34,350 bases of DNA, taken from assembly GCA_013042625.1 (NCBI GenBank), contig JABDPU010000004.1, forward strand, positions 1 through 34,350, read 5' to 3'. Numbering within the stretch: the first letter of the stretch is position 1; the number at the start of each line of letters is the position of its first letter. A program made the translations under genes and the position numbers. This DNA is from Flavobacteriaceae bacterium (GTDB lineage: Bacteria; Bacteroidota; Bacteroidia; Flavobacteriales; Flavobacteriaceae). The notes below the pieces were generated by a model that saw only the letters and a program-made list of their open reading frames with translations, did not search any database and was not told the DNA's origin. This document shows positions 20,690-29,453 of this stretch, one piece after another.

Positions 20690-21223
20690 CTATTTATCTG
20701 TTAACAATTTTTTTAATGTATCCCAACGAGGATCTATTTCCTCTTTATTCTTTGATAAGCCTTCCGGGCTTAGTTCTTCTAGCTTGTCGAGTAATTCCGA
20801 TTTTAAGGTTCCATCCTTTACTCCGGGATGAACTCGCTTTCCTGGAACAGACAAAACAACTAACTCATAAATATACTGAGCAACATTGATTTCGTATGAT
20901 CCATGTGGTAAGATGAGTATTTCCTCGTCATCATCATTGTATTCCGAACCGAATTTAACAACGATGAACAATTTGTTATCAATGGGCTGGTCAAAAGGTT
21001 CATTGGTAAGGTCACAATTAACATTAACCGAACCATTAATCTCGAAATTCAACTCTAATAACGCTGATTTTTTTTCAAGATCCAGCTCTACCTCGACATC
21101 GGCATCATTGAACTCATCAAAATCATAATACTCAAAGAACGATTTTTCAATCTTGTATTCAAAACGATGATGGCCTTGTTTTAATCCAACGAATTGAATG
21201 TCATACGCTTTCAAATCCTTCAT
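20690..21223 (-). CDS. DUF177 (YceD-like) domain protein
   Basis: 177 aa immediately upstream of rpm[23 protein letters not shown] and conserved placement. Confidence 0.88.
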   Translation of the reverse strand: MKDLKAYDIQFVGLKQGHHRFEYKIEKSFFEYYDFDEFNDADVEVELDLEKKSALLELNFEINGSVNVNCDLTNEPFDQPIDNKLFIVVKFGSEYNDDDEEILILPHGSYEINVAQYIYELVVLSVPGKRVHPGVKDGTLKSELLDKLEELSPEGLSKNKEEIDPRWDTLKKLLTDK

Positions 21224-21243
21224 AACGACCGTCGTTTCGAGCG

Positions 21244-21253
21244 TGCAAATATA
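21244..21253 (-). promoter_or_regulatory. Candidate -7 element (TATATTTGCA) for the DUF177-rpmF transcript
   Basis: Matches TAnnTTTGCA on the minus strand, 21 nt upstream of the ATG. Confidence 0.6.
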
Positions 21254-21300
21254 AAAAAATATATTAACCTTTATGGGCTAAACCGCCTTTTTTTAAGCAG

Positions 21301-22341
21301 TTAATGAGCCCTCTTTTTCAGGGGGTTTTTTGTGAGTTCTTTGTAAAGGGTCCTATTTCTGAAAATTTGAATTGCAGTAAAAATAGCTTCCTTAAACGAA
21401 TTGCTGTTGGCCTCACCTTTTCCGGCAATTTCAAAGGCCGTACCATGATCGGGAGATGTTCTGATCTTTTCCAGCCCTGCCGTGAAATTTACCCCTTTTC
21501 CAAAAGAAAGAGTTTTGAACGGAATCAATCCCTGGTCATGATAACATGCAAGGACGGCATCAAACTTCTTGTAAGCGTTCGTACCAAAAAAACTGTCAGC
21601 CGAATAAGGTCCGAATACCAGTTTACCATCATCCCTAATCTCCTTCAGGGTCGGTCTTAAAACCTCATCATCTTCTTTCCCGATCACTCCATTATCTCCT
21701 GTGTGAGGATTGATTCCCAGGACAGCAATCTTGGGTTTCCTGATTCCAAAATCCTGTTTCAGAGAGTTATGAATGCATTCAACCTTTGACCTGACTAATT
21801 CCGGAGTGATATGATCTGCAATATCCTTGACAGGGATATGGTCTGTTAGCAGTCCAACACGAAGTTCATCAGTAACCATAAACATCAGGCTCTCACCTTC
21901 GAGTTCCTGATTGAGATAATCGGTATGGCCGGGGAATTTAAAATCATCAGATTGAACATTGTGCTTATGTATGGGAGCCGTTACCAAAATATCTATTTGA
22001 CCTTCTTTTAGGGCTTTGGTTGCCGACTTGAGAGAGCGAATTGCATATTTGCCAATTTCGGGATCCTCCTCGCCAAATTCGATGTTCACTTGTTCTTTCC
22101 AAACATTAAATACATTCAGCTTTCCATGAGCCACGGCCTTTAAGTTTGAAATTGATTGGAACCTCAGCTCACTTTGAAAATGATTTTTCAGAAATGAGAA
22201 ATATTTAGCTGAAGCAAAAATAACCGGAGTGCATAGCTCCAGAAAGCGATTATCACTAAAGGTTTTAACGATCAGTTCTCCTCCAATCCCATTGAGATCA
22301 CCAACAGAAATGCCAACTATAATTTTCTCCTCCTTATGCAT
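21301..22341 (-). CDS. pdxA: 4-hydroxythreonine-4-phosphate dehydrogenase
   Basis: IIVGISVGDLNGIGGELIVKTF; TAPIHKHNVQ; HTGDNGVIGKEDDEVLRPTL; YHDQGLIPFKTLSFGKGVNFTAGL. Start chosen at MHKEEK (22341); the track start at 22386 lies upstream of a candidate promoter. Confidence 0.93.
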   Translation of the reverse strand: MHKEEKIIVGISVGDLNGIGGELIVKTFSDNRFLELCTPVIFASAKYFSFLKNHFQSELRFQSISNLKAVAHGKLNVFNVWKEQVNIEFGEEDPEIGKYAIRSLKSATKALKEGQIDILVTAPIHKHNVQSDDFKFPGHTDYLNQELEGESLMFMVTDELRVGLLTDHIPVKDIADHITPELVRSKVECIHNSLKQDFGIRKPKIAVLGINPHTGDNGVIGKEDDEVLRPTLKEIRDDGKLVFGPYSADSFFGTNAYKKFDAVLACYHDQGLIPFKTLSFGKGVNFTAGLEKIRTSPDHGTAFEIAGKGEANSNSFKEAIFTAIQIFRNRTLYKELTKNPLKKRAH

Positions 22342-22360
22342 TTGTAACCGCTTTAGTTCG

Positions 22361-22370
22361 TAATTTTGCA
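22361..22370 (+). promoter_or_regulatory. Candidate -7 element (TAATTTTGCA) for ribE
   Basis: Matches TAnnTTTGCA, 32 nt upstream of the ribE ATG; possible TTG at 22342. Confidence 0.55.
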
Positions 22371-22371
22371 G

Positions 22372-22381
22372 TGCAAATTTA
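22372..22381 (-). promoter_or_regulatory. Candidate -7 element (TAAATTTGCA) for pdxA
   Basis: Minus-strand match to TAnnTTTGCA, 30 nt upstream of the pdxA ATG at 22341. Confidence 0.55.
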
Positions 22382-22402
22382 ACCATTAATAATCACAAGT
22401 TC

Positions 22403-22993
22403 ATGTTTACAGGAATTATTGAATCCATGGGGGAAATCACAAGGCTGGAACAAGAAGGAAATAATGTTCACTTTGGAATTAATTGCGGATTTTCTGAGGA
22501 ATTAAAAGTAGATCAAAGTGTCGCTCATAATGGCGTATGTCTTACAGTGGTAGCAAAGAATGAACATGATTATACAGTCACTGCTATTGACGAAACATTG
22601 AAGCGTTCAAATCTGGCGGAGTTGGTTCTTGGCGATAAGATTAACCTCGAGCGCGGTATGAGAATTGGTGACCGTCTTGATGGCCATATTGTCCAGGGGC
22701 ACGTAGATCAAACAGCAAAATGTACGGCGGTTGAGGAGATGAATGGAAGTTGGATTTACAGGTTTGTTTACAATCCTGAAGTTGGTAATGTCACCATTCC
22801 TAAAGGATCCATCACCGTTAACGGAGTGAGTTTAACTGTAGTGGACTCAGATCATGGTGAATTCAGTGTAGCCATAATCCCCTACACTTTCGATAACACC
22901 AATTTTCATTCAATTAAAGTTGGTACTAAAGTAAATCTTGAATTCGATGTAATTGGAAAGTATGTCGCTCGTTTAAATGAAGCGCACAAATAA
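22403..22993 (+). CDS. ribE: Riboflavin synthase, alpha subunit
   Basis: MFTGIIESMGEI; VAHNGVCLTVV; GHIVQGHVDQTAKC; KGSITVNGVSLTVV: duplicated lumazine-binding motifs. Confidence 0.96.
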   Translation: MFTGIIESMGEITRLEQEGNNVHFGINCGFSEELKVDQSVAHNGVCLTVVAKNEHDYTVTAIDETLKRSNLAELVLGDKINLERGMRIGDRLDGHIVQGHVDQTAKCTAVEEMNGSWIYRFVYNPEVGNVTIPKGSITVNGVSLTVVDSDHGEFSVAIIPYTFDNTNFHSIKVGTKVNLEFDVIGKYVARLNEAHK

Positions 22994-23197
22994 TCAGGAA
23001 CGATTTTTTCTTAGCTCTACAGTTTTATAAATCCCGTAAATCAATCCTAAGATTAATAACAATACGGCCGGTCCGTCAATGGGTAGTCCCGGAGGCGGAG
23101 GAGGCATCGGTGGTGGCGGGTTTCCCTGGGCTAATGACAGGAAACTCGTCAATGAAAATAAGATTGAGGCTAAGGTCATGTTCGTATTTATTCTCAT
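22994..23197 (-). CDS. Small Pro-rich membrane-anchored protein with PID-type C-terminal sorting motif
   Basis: 67 aa from ATG 23197: signal peptide, PPPPMPPPPPGLPIDGP, then TM helix AVLLLILGLIYGIYKT and basic tail. The track ORF start at 23377 is likely too long. Confidence 0.7.
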   Translation of the reverse strand: MRINTNMTLASILFSLTSFLSLAQGNPPPPMPPPPPGLPIDGPAVLLLILGLIYGIYKTVELRKNRS

Positions 23198-23553
23198 TTC
23201 AGGCAGTAAAAGTATGAAAAAAAGCAGGTTATCAAAATAATAACACGATAAATTTATCTTTGAAATGCATATTTCATCGATAAAATACATGCTATCAACG
23301 ACATTCACAGGGCCTTTATTGTACCAGTAAGGGCAATTTTTTCTGGTTTTTACAATATAATAAATTAAGGACGTCAAATCAATATAAAACCGTCAAATGC
23401 CTGATTTACCGTCCCAAAAGGGTTTATCCTATCGTTATATTTTTCCTGAGAAAACAATTTCTCTTATTTTTAACGAGCTTTGAGCACTAAATAAAATTGT
23501 GAGTAAAATCAAATCTGTAATTTGCTTTAATATCTCACACAAAGACTTTTTTA

Positions 23554-24906
23554 ATGAAAAATAAAACGGTACTCTGGTCAATAGCAGTTGCAGTTGCTGG
23601 TTTTTTATTTGGCTTCGACACCGTTGTCATTTCTGGCGCCAATGAACCTATTAAAGAACTATGGCAAACCTCTCCCTGGTTCCATGGAACATTTATTATG
23701 TCAATGGCCTTATGGGGTACCGTAATTGGTGCCTTAACAGGAGGTATTCCTGCAAATCGATTTGGCAGGAAGCGAACTTTGTTCTGGATAGGGCTGTTGT
23801 TTCTTGTCTCTGCCTTGGGCTCTGCCCTGGCTCCAGATAAATTCTCTTTTTCATTCTTTAGGTTTATTGGAGGGCTTGGGGTTGGTGCTTCTTCAGTTGT
23901 TGCTCCTATGTATATCAGTGAGATTTCGAGTTCGCAAAATAGGGGGAAACTAGTTGCCTTGTATCAGTTTAATATTGTCTTCGGAATATTCGTCGCATAT
24001 TTTTCCAATCTTTGGCTTCAGGGATTTGACGGGGCCAATGATTGGCGCTGGATGCTTGGCGTTGAAGCTATTCCGGCATTTATCTATTCGGTTTTGATCA
24101 TAGCTGTACCGAGTTCTCCCCGGTGGCTCATCATTAAAAAAGGGAATGATGAGGAAGCCCTGGGTGTTTTAAACAAAATCTATACTGCTGAAAATGCCCA
24201 AAGGCATCTTGACGAGATAAAGGACGAAGAGCAATCACTTGTTAAAACCTCTACCAATATTTTTACCAAAGCCTTTCGATTTCCGCTGACATTGGCATTT
24301 CTTGTTGCCTTCTTCAATCAGTTGTCCGGAATAAACTTCCTGCTTTATTATGCTCCGGAAATCTTTGGAAGAGCCGGAATAGAAGACCCCTTTCTGGCCT
24401 CGGTTTATGTAGGGCTAGCCAACCTTATATTTACCATGATCGGTATGAGTATGATTGACAGGTTTGGTCGAAGACAACTGTTAATCATAGGTTCTATCGG
24501 ATATATAATTAGCTTGTCGATTGTATCCTGGGCTTTTAAAACCGATGCCAGCGCCACCATTTTACTCAGCTTTATTATAGTGTTTGTTGCCTCTCATGCC
24601 ATCGGGCAGGGAGCGATCATTTGGGTCTTTATCTCAGAGATCTTTCCAAACCGCGTCAGGGCCATGGGCAACTCCTGGGGTTGCGGCACACATTGGGTTT
24701 TCGCGGCCTTAATTACCTTACTTACACCGGTATTTCTCGATGAACAGGCCGGCCTGCTAAAAGATGATCCCTGGATAATCTTTGCGTTTTTTGCCGGAAT
24801 GATGATTTTGCAATTACTCTTTGCGCTGTTCATGATGCCAGAAACCAAAGGCGTATCACTTGAAGAGCTCAGCAAAAAGCTTGTCAGGCATGAAAAAAAC
24901 GACTAG
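23554..24906 (+). CDS. Sugar porter family MFS transporter
   Basis: AGFLFGFDTVVISGAN; NRFGRKRT; PSSPRWLI; DRFGRRQL; PETKGVSLEEL. Confidence 0.95.
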   Translation: MKNKTVLWSIAVAVAGFLFGFDTVVISGANEPIKELWQTSPWFHGTFIMSMALWGTVIGALTGGIPANRFGRKRTLFWIGLLFLVSALGSALAPDKFSFSFFRFIGGLGVGASSVVAPMYISEISSSQNRGKLVALYQFNIVFGIFVAYFSNLWLQGFDGANDWRWMLGVEAIPAFIYSVLIIAVPSSPRWLIIKKGNDEEALGVLNKIYTAENAQRHLDEIKDEEQSLVKTSTNIFTKAFRFPLTLAFLVAFFNQLSGINFLLYYAPEIFGRAGIEDPFLASVYVGLANLIFTMIGMSMIDRFGRRQLLIIGSIGYIISLSIVSWAFKTDASATILLSFIIVFVASHAIGQGAIIWVFISEIFPNRVRAMGNSWGCGTHWVFAALITLLTPVFLDEQAGLLKDDPWIIFAFFAGMMILQLLFALFMMPETKGVSLEELSKKLVRHEKND

Positions 24907-25007
24907 ACCTTTTCTAAGATTTGTTGTTCTTATAATTTATCTGAATATGGAAATCAATCAATTAAAATAGCCAAATTTAAATTCTTGTCGTTCGTACTGA
25001 CTTGTCT

Positions 25008-26036
25008 CTAGAGCATTGGCCGCGTAGAATTCCTCGGGATAACTTTTGTAGGGATTTTTATAATCTCTTTGGGAGAATTAACATCTTTCTTTTTTTCCTG
25101 AATTTCCCTGTACAATAACTTGAAGGCTTTAACGCCCATTTCATAGCCTGGCTGATCGACAGTTGATAGTGGGGGTGAGGTAATTTTTGTTAAAAACCAA
25201 TTGCTGAATCCAATTATTGAAATGTCATCAGGTACTTTCATCCCCAGTTCGGTCAATCTAACCATTGCTCCGGTTGCAAGCAGATCGGTGAATGCAAATA
25301 TTCCATCAATGTCTTCATCCGATTTAAAAATACCCTCGGCTATTCCATAGCCATCATCGTAGGTCAGATCCTTAGTTTCAAAAACCAGGCTTTCATTATA
25401 CTCTATATTATTATCCTTTAAAGCGGATTTATAACCTAAAAACCGATCTATTGTCGTTTGGGGTTTCAAAGGCCCCCTAATATGAGCCACCCGTTTACAG
25501 CCAGTGTCAATGAGAAATTTAGTTGCGTCATAAGCGGCCTTCCTGTCGTCAATTATAACTTTAGAGCAATCCAGTAATTTCGAGATTTTATCATAAAGCA
25601 CTACGGGAACTCCTTTCTTTATAATATCGGCTACATGGTCATAGTTTATGGTTTTGTCTGACAAAGAGATTAATATCCCATCAACGTTCTTGTCGAGTAA
25701 AAGCTGAAGTTGTTTTTTTTCGGTCTCATATGATTCTCCAGATTGTAAGGTAATCACCAAATACCCTTGTTCTTCTGCCGCATCAATAACACCTTTAATT
25801 ATATTGGCAAAAAAATGATGAACGATCTGGGGAGCGATTAATCCTATAATTTTTGATTCCCGGTTTCTCAGGCTCTGAGCAAATGAATTAGGCTTGTAAT
25901 CGAGTTCCTCGGCCAGTGATTTTACCTTCTGTTTAGTCTCATCACTAATGTCGGCATAGTCTTTCAAAGCTTTAGATGCTGTCGCTACAGATATCCCAAG
26001 AATCTCTGCAATTTTTTTTAAGGTGATGTTAGGCAT
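25008..26036 (-). CDS. LacI family DNA-binding transcriptional regulator
   Basis: ITLKKIAEILGISVATASKALKDYADISDETKQKVKSLAEELDYKPN HTH; periplasmic-binding-like C-terminal domain. Confidence 0.96.
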   Translation of the reverse strand: MPNITLKKIAEILGISVATASKALKDYADISDETKQKVKSLAEELDYKPNSFAQSLRNRESKIIGLIAPQIVHHFFANIIKGVIDAAEEQGYLVITLQSGESYETEKKQLQLLLDKNVDGILISLSDKTINYDHVADIIKKGVPVVLYDKISKLLDCSKVIIDDRKAAYDATKFLIDTGCKRVAHIRGPLKPQTTIDRFLGYKSALKDNNIEYNESLVFETKDLTYDDGYGIAEGIFKSDEDIDGIFAFTDLLATGAMVRLTELGMKVPDDISIIGFSNWFLTKITSPPLSTVDQPGYEMGVKAFKLLYREIQEKKKDVNSPKEIIKIPTKVIPRNSTRPML

Positions 26037-26161
26037 TCTTTCTTAAAGAATTAATTAATGTTTATTGTCGGGGCGAGCATTTTTATGCTTTTAGCAAAAA
26101 TATTGTATTTTCATAGACAAAATGCTATTTTCGTGGCGGACAAAATACAAAATATGTATTT

Positions 26162-26179
26162 ACCGAAAACGTTTTCGGT
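26162..26179. promoter_or_regulatory. Candidate LacI-family operator (perfect 18-bp palindrome)
   Basis: ACCGAAAACGTTTTCGGT with central CG, between the LacI gene and susC. Confidence 0.8.
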
Positions 26180-26325
26180 GATTTAAGTGCATTTTTTTGG
26201 GGTATTCTTTTCATTTGACTTAAAAAAAAGCAAAATTCGCCAATTACTAAAAATACTAACGCAAGCGGCCAATATTCAAGAGCAACTTGCTTCGAAGTTT
26301 AATTAACTTAGAATACTAATTACAT

Positions 26326-29300
26326 ATGAAAAACAAATTACTTAAGAAGCTGATACTTCCAGTTTTGTTACTTTGCGGAAGTTTCATCTATGCGCAATCC
26401 GTTTCAGGTGTTGTTTCTGATGCTACAGGACCACTTCCTGGTGTTAACGTTCTCGTTAAGGGAACTACTAACGGAACCCAGACTGATTTCGATGGTAATT
26501 ATACCATTGAAAATCTAAGCTCGGGTGAAGTTCTTGTCTATAGTTTCATCGGATACGCCTCCCAGGAAATTACATATACCGGGCAGGCCACTATCAATGT
26601 GACCTTACAAGAAGATGCCACTACTCTAGATGAAGTTGTAGTTATCGGGTATGGTACAACAACCGTGAAAGACGCAACAGGTGCCGTAGCTTCTGTTTCG
26701 GCAGATGATTTCAACCGTGGTGTTATTGCAACGCCAGAACAGCTCATTCAAGGTAAAACTGCCGGTGTGCAAATCGCACAAACGAGTGGTGAGCCCGGAG
26801 CAGGAATTCAAATACGAATTCGAGGAACGAACTCCGTACGATCTAACAACAATCCTTTATTCGTTGTTGATGGGGTGCCATTAGCAGAAGGTGGTAATAC
26901 TCCCGGAATTGATGTTGCAGGTGTAGGATCTAATCCATCTAAAAACCCGCTAAGTTTCATCAACCCAAATGATATCTTAAGTATTTCTGTTCTTAAAGAT
27001 GCATCGGCTACAGCTATTTATGGTTCGAGAGGTGCGAATGGTGTTGTTATGATTACCACTAAAGGTGGTAGATCAAAAACCGGAACATTTGGATTTACCT
27101 CTTCGTTGAGTGTCTCTAACCCTGCAAAAACTTTTGATCTGTTAACTGCTCAGGAGTATCTTGCAGAGAGTACTGCATTTGGATTTGACGCAGCCGCTCG
27201 TAACTATGGCGCCAGAACGAACTGGCAAGATGTTATTTACAGAGGAACTGCAAGTACAAACCAAAACTTGTCATATGACAGAAATTATGGTGACGGTAAT
27301 GTAAGAGCTACTTTTGGTTACGGTAAGCAATTTGGTGTGGTTGAGACATCAGACCTTGAGAGAATTACAGGTAGATTAAACCTGAAACACCGCTTTTTAG
27401 ATGATAAATTAAAAGTGTCTTTTAGTGGTACAATGGCAAGAGTTAATGACCATACTGCGCCACTAGCTGGAACAGCAGGATTTAGAGGAGATTTAATCGG
27501 TGCTGCTTACGCCGCTAACCCAACATGGCCAAATCGTGCTGGTTTTGGAAGCAACGGTGAATTAGGTGGTCTGATTAACCCGGCAAACCTTTTGGCTTTT
27601 ACGCAGAATGAAACTTCTACCAACAGATTATTCTTGTCTGGTACTGTAGAATATGAATTTGCCGAAGGACTTTCAGGTAAAGTATATGGTGGTTATGATC
27701 ATTCAACCTCAGATACAAGAGCAGTTAGTTCTGCCAACCTTATTTCTTTAGATGGTGTTACTGGTAATGGTAGGGGATCGTATTACGACTTTGAATTTAC
27801 CAATACACTATTGGAAGCCACGCTTAACTATACCAAAGATTTTGATAATGTGAGCATTGACGCTTTAGCTGGTTTTTCATATCAAAAATTCGACCGAAAC
27901 GGAGTTAGTGCTTTTGGTTGGGGCTTTGGAACCACCGATTTAAATGGAATGGGTGATGAATTAGTTAATTCTTACAATCGAATCGCAAGTCAAGTTTCAG
28001 GTAACTATCAGCAGTTCGGTTACGGTACAGCATTACAAACAGGATTAGATACAGGTGGAAATAATTTATTTGTAAATAGACTATTCCCTGATCCGGTAAC
28101 AGATTTCATAACTGTTTCGCCTGGTTCATTGAGAGCTTTAGCTGTTGATACTTTCGATAATTTTGATGAATTACAATCATACTTTGCTAGGGTAAATGTT
28201 ACTATCGCCAATAAGTACCTTATTACAGGTACATTCAGGGCTGATGGTTCTACTAAGTTTGGTTTCGATAATCAATACGGATATTTCCCATCAGGTGCTG
28301 TTGCATGGAAAATCAATGAAGAAGACTTTATCGGAGAAAATGTTTCAACTTTGAAACTGAGATTAAATGCAGGTCTTACAGGTAGCCAGGATGGACTTGG
28401 TTATGGTGACCCATACAGAAGAGAAAGATATGGAGGAGTTGGAATTAATAACTCAGGTGAAATTGCAGTTCCTACTCTTGGAATTATAGTAGACAATAAT
28501 CCAGATCTAAAATGGGAAAGCACATTCCAATATGGTGCTGGTCTTGATTTTGGATTCAACAATGACCGTTTAAGCGGTAGTCTTGATGTCTATAGAAAAG
28601 AAACCAAAGACCTGATATTTACGGTTAATTATCCTGTTCCAGGTAACTCCGGAACACAAAACCAAAACTTACCTGATTCAAAAATCGTTAACCAGGGTAT
28701 TGAATTTGCACTTGGATATGATCTTATCGATACTGAAGACTTAACATGGAATGCCAGCTTTAATATGGCATATAACGATAACATGATTGAGTCTCTTACC
28801 GGAGAATATATCACCGGTGCTATTAATGGTCAAGGTTTAACAGGAGCGTTCTCTCAGAATATTAAAGAGGGTTACCCACTATTCTCTTGGTACATTAGAG
28901 ATTTCCAAGGATTTGATTCTAACGGACAGCCGATTTATACAAATGATGGTGACCCAATATTTGTTGATAAAAGCGCGTTACCCGATCTAACCGGTGGTTT
29001 ATCAACTAGCGTTAGATATAAGAATTGGAACCTGAATGCTTATTTCAACGGACAGTTTGGACACTACCTGTATAATGCCACTAAGAATGCATTCTTTACG
29101 GCAGGTTCATTTGCATCTGCTAGGAATGTATTGGCAGAAACATTAACTTCGGGAGAATCTACAACTGCCTCTGCTGACCCTAGTACACGTTTCCTTGAAA
29201 AAGGTGATTTTGTTCGACTACAGAATTTATCTCTTTCTTACAACGTACCTTTAAGTGGAGATGGCGTTTTCGATTCGTTGATACTTTCAGCAACTGGTCA

Positions 29301-29445
29301 GAATATATTTGTGATTACAGATTACTCTGGTCTTGATCCTGAAGTAAGTAGTAGAACTGATAGTGGTTTACCAGCTATCGGTATTGATTATGGTGCATTC
29401 CCTAATCCTAGAGTATTTACATTTGGTATTAATGCTAAATTTTAA
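26326..29445 (+). CDS. SusC/RagA family TonB-linked outer membrane protein
   Basis: Signal peptide; SGVVSDATGPLPGVNVLVKGTTNGTQTDFDGNYTI carboxypeptidase-like domain; IRGTNSVRSNNNPLFVVDGVP plug; SILKDASATAIYGSRGANGVVMITTKGG. Confidence 0.97.
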   Translation: MKNKLLKKLILPVLLLCGSFIYAQSVSGVVSDATGPLPGVNVLVKGTTNGTQTDFDGNYTIENLSSGEVLVYSFIGYASQEITYTGQATINVTLQEDATTLDEVVVIGYGTTTVKDATGAVASVSADDFNRGVIATPEQLIQGKTAGVQIAQTSGEPGAGIQIRIRGTNSVRSNNNPLFVVDGVPLAEGGNTPGIDVAGVGSNPSKNPLSFINPNDILSISVLKDASATAIYGSRGANGVVMITTKGGRSKTGTFGFTSSLSVSNPAKTFDLLTAQEYLAESTAFGFDAAARNYGARTNWQDVIYRGTASTNQNLSYDRNYGDGNVRATFGYGKQFGVVETSDLERITGRLNLKHRFLDDKLKVSFSGTMARVNDHTAPLAGTAGFRGDLIGAAYAANPTWPNRAGFGSNGELGGLINPANLLAFTQNETSTNRLFLSGTVEYEFAEGLSGKVYGGYDHSTSDTRAVSSANLISLDGVTGNGRGSYYDFEFTNTLLEATLNYTKDFDNVSIDALAGFSYQKFDRNGVSAFGWGFGTTDLNGMGDELVNSYNRIASQVSGNYQQFGYGTALQTGLDTGGNNLFVNRLFPDPVTDFITVSPGSLRALAVDTFDNFDELQSYFARVNVTIANKYLITGTFRADGSTKFGFDNQYGYFPSGAVAWKINEEDFIGENVSTLKLRLNAGLTGSQDGLGYGDPYRRERYGGVGINNSGEIAVPTLGIIVDNNPDLKWESTFQYGAGLDFGFNNDRLSGSLDVYRKETKDLIFTVNYPVPGNSGTQNQNLPDSKIVNQGIEFALGYDLIDTEDLTWNASFNMAYNDNMIESLTGEYITGAINGQGLTGAFSQNIKEGYPLFSWYIRDFQGFDSNGQPIYTNDGDPIFVDKSALPDLTGGLSTSVRYKNWNLNAYFNGQFGHYLYNATKNAFFTAGSFASARNVLAETLTSGESTTASADPSTRFLEKGDFVRLQNLSLSYNVPLSGDGVFDSLILSATGQNIFVITDYSGLDPEVSSRTDSGLPAIGIDYGAFPNPRVFTFGINAKF

Positions 29446-29453
29446 AAAAAATT

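Noticed and set aside
21304-21660. 118-aa plus-strand ORF inside pdxA
   Set aside because: Antisense to strong PdxA motifs; composition not protein-like.
23448-23463. GAGAAA-ACAA-TTTCTC inverted repeat upstream of the MFS gene
   Set aside because: Short AT-rich hairpin, no match to the LacI palindrome; too weak to call an operator.
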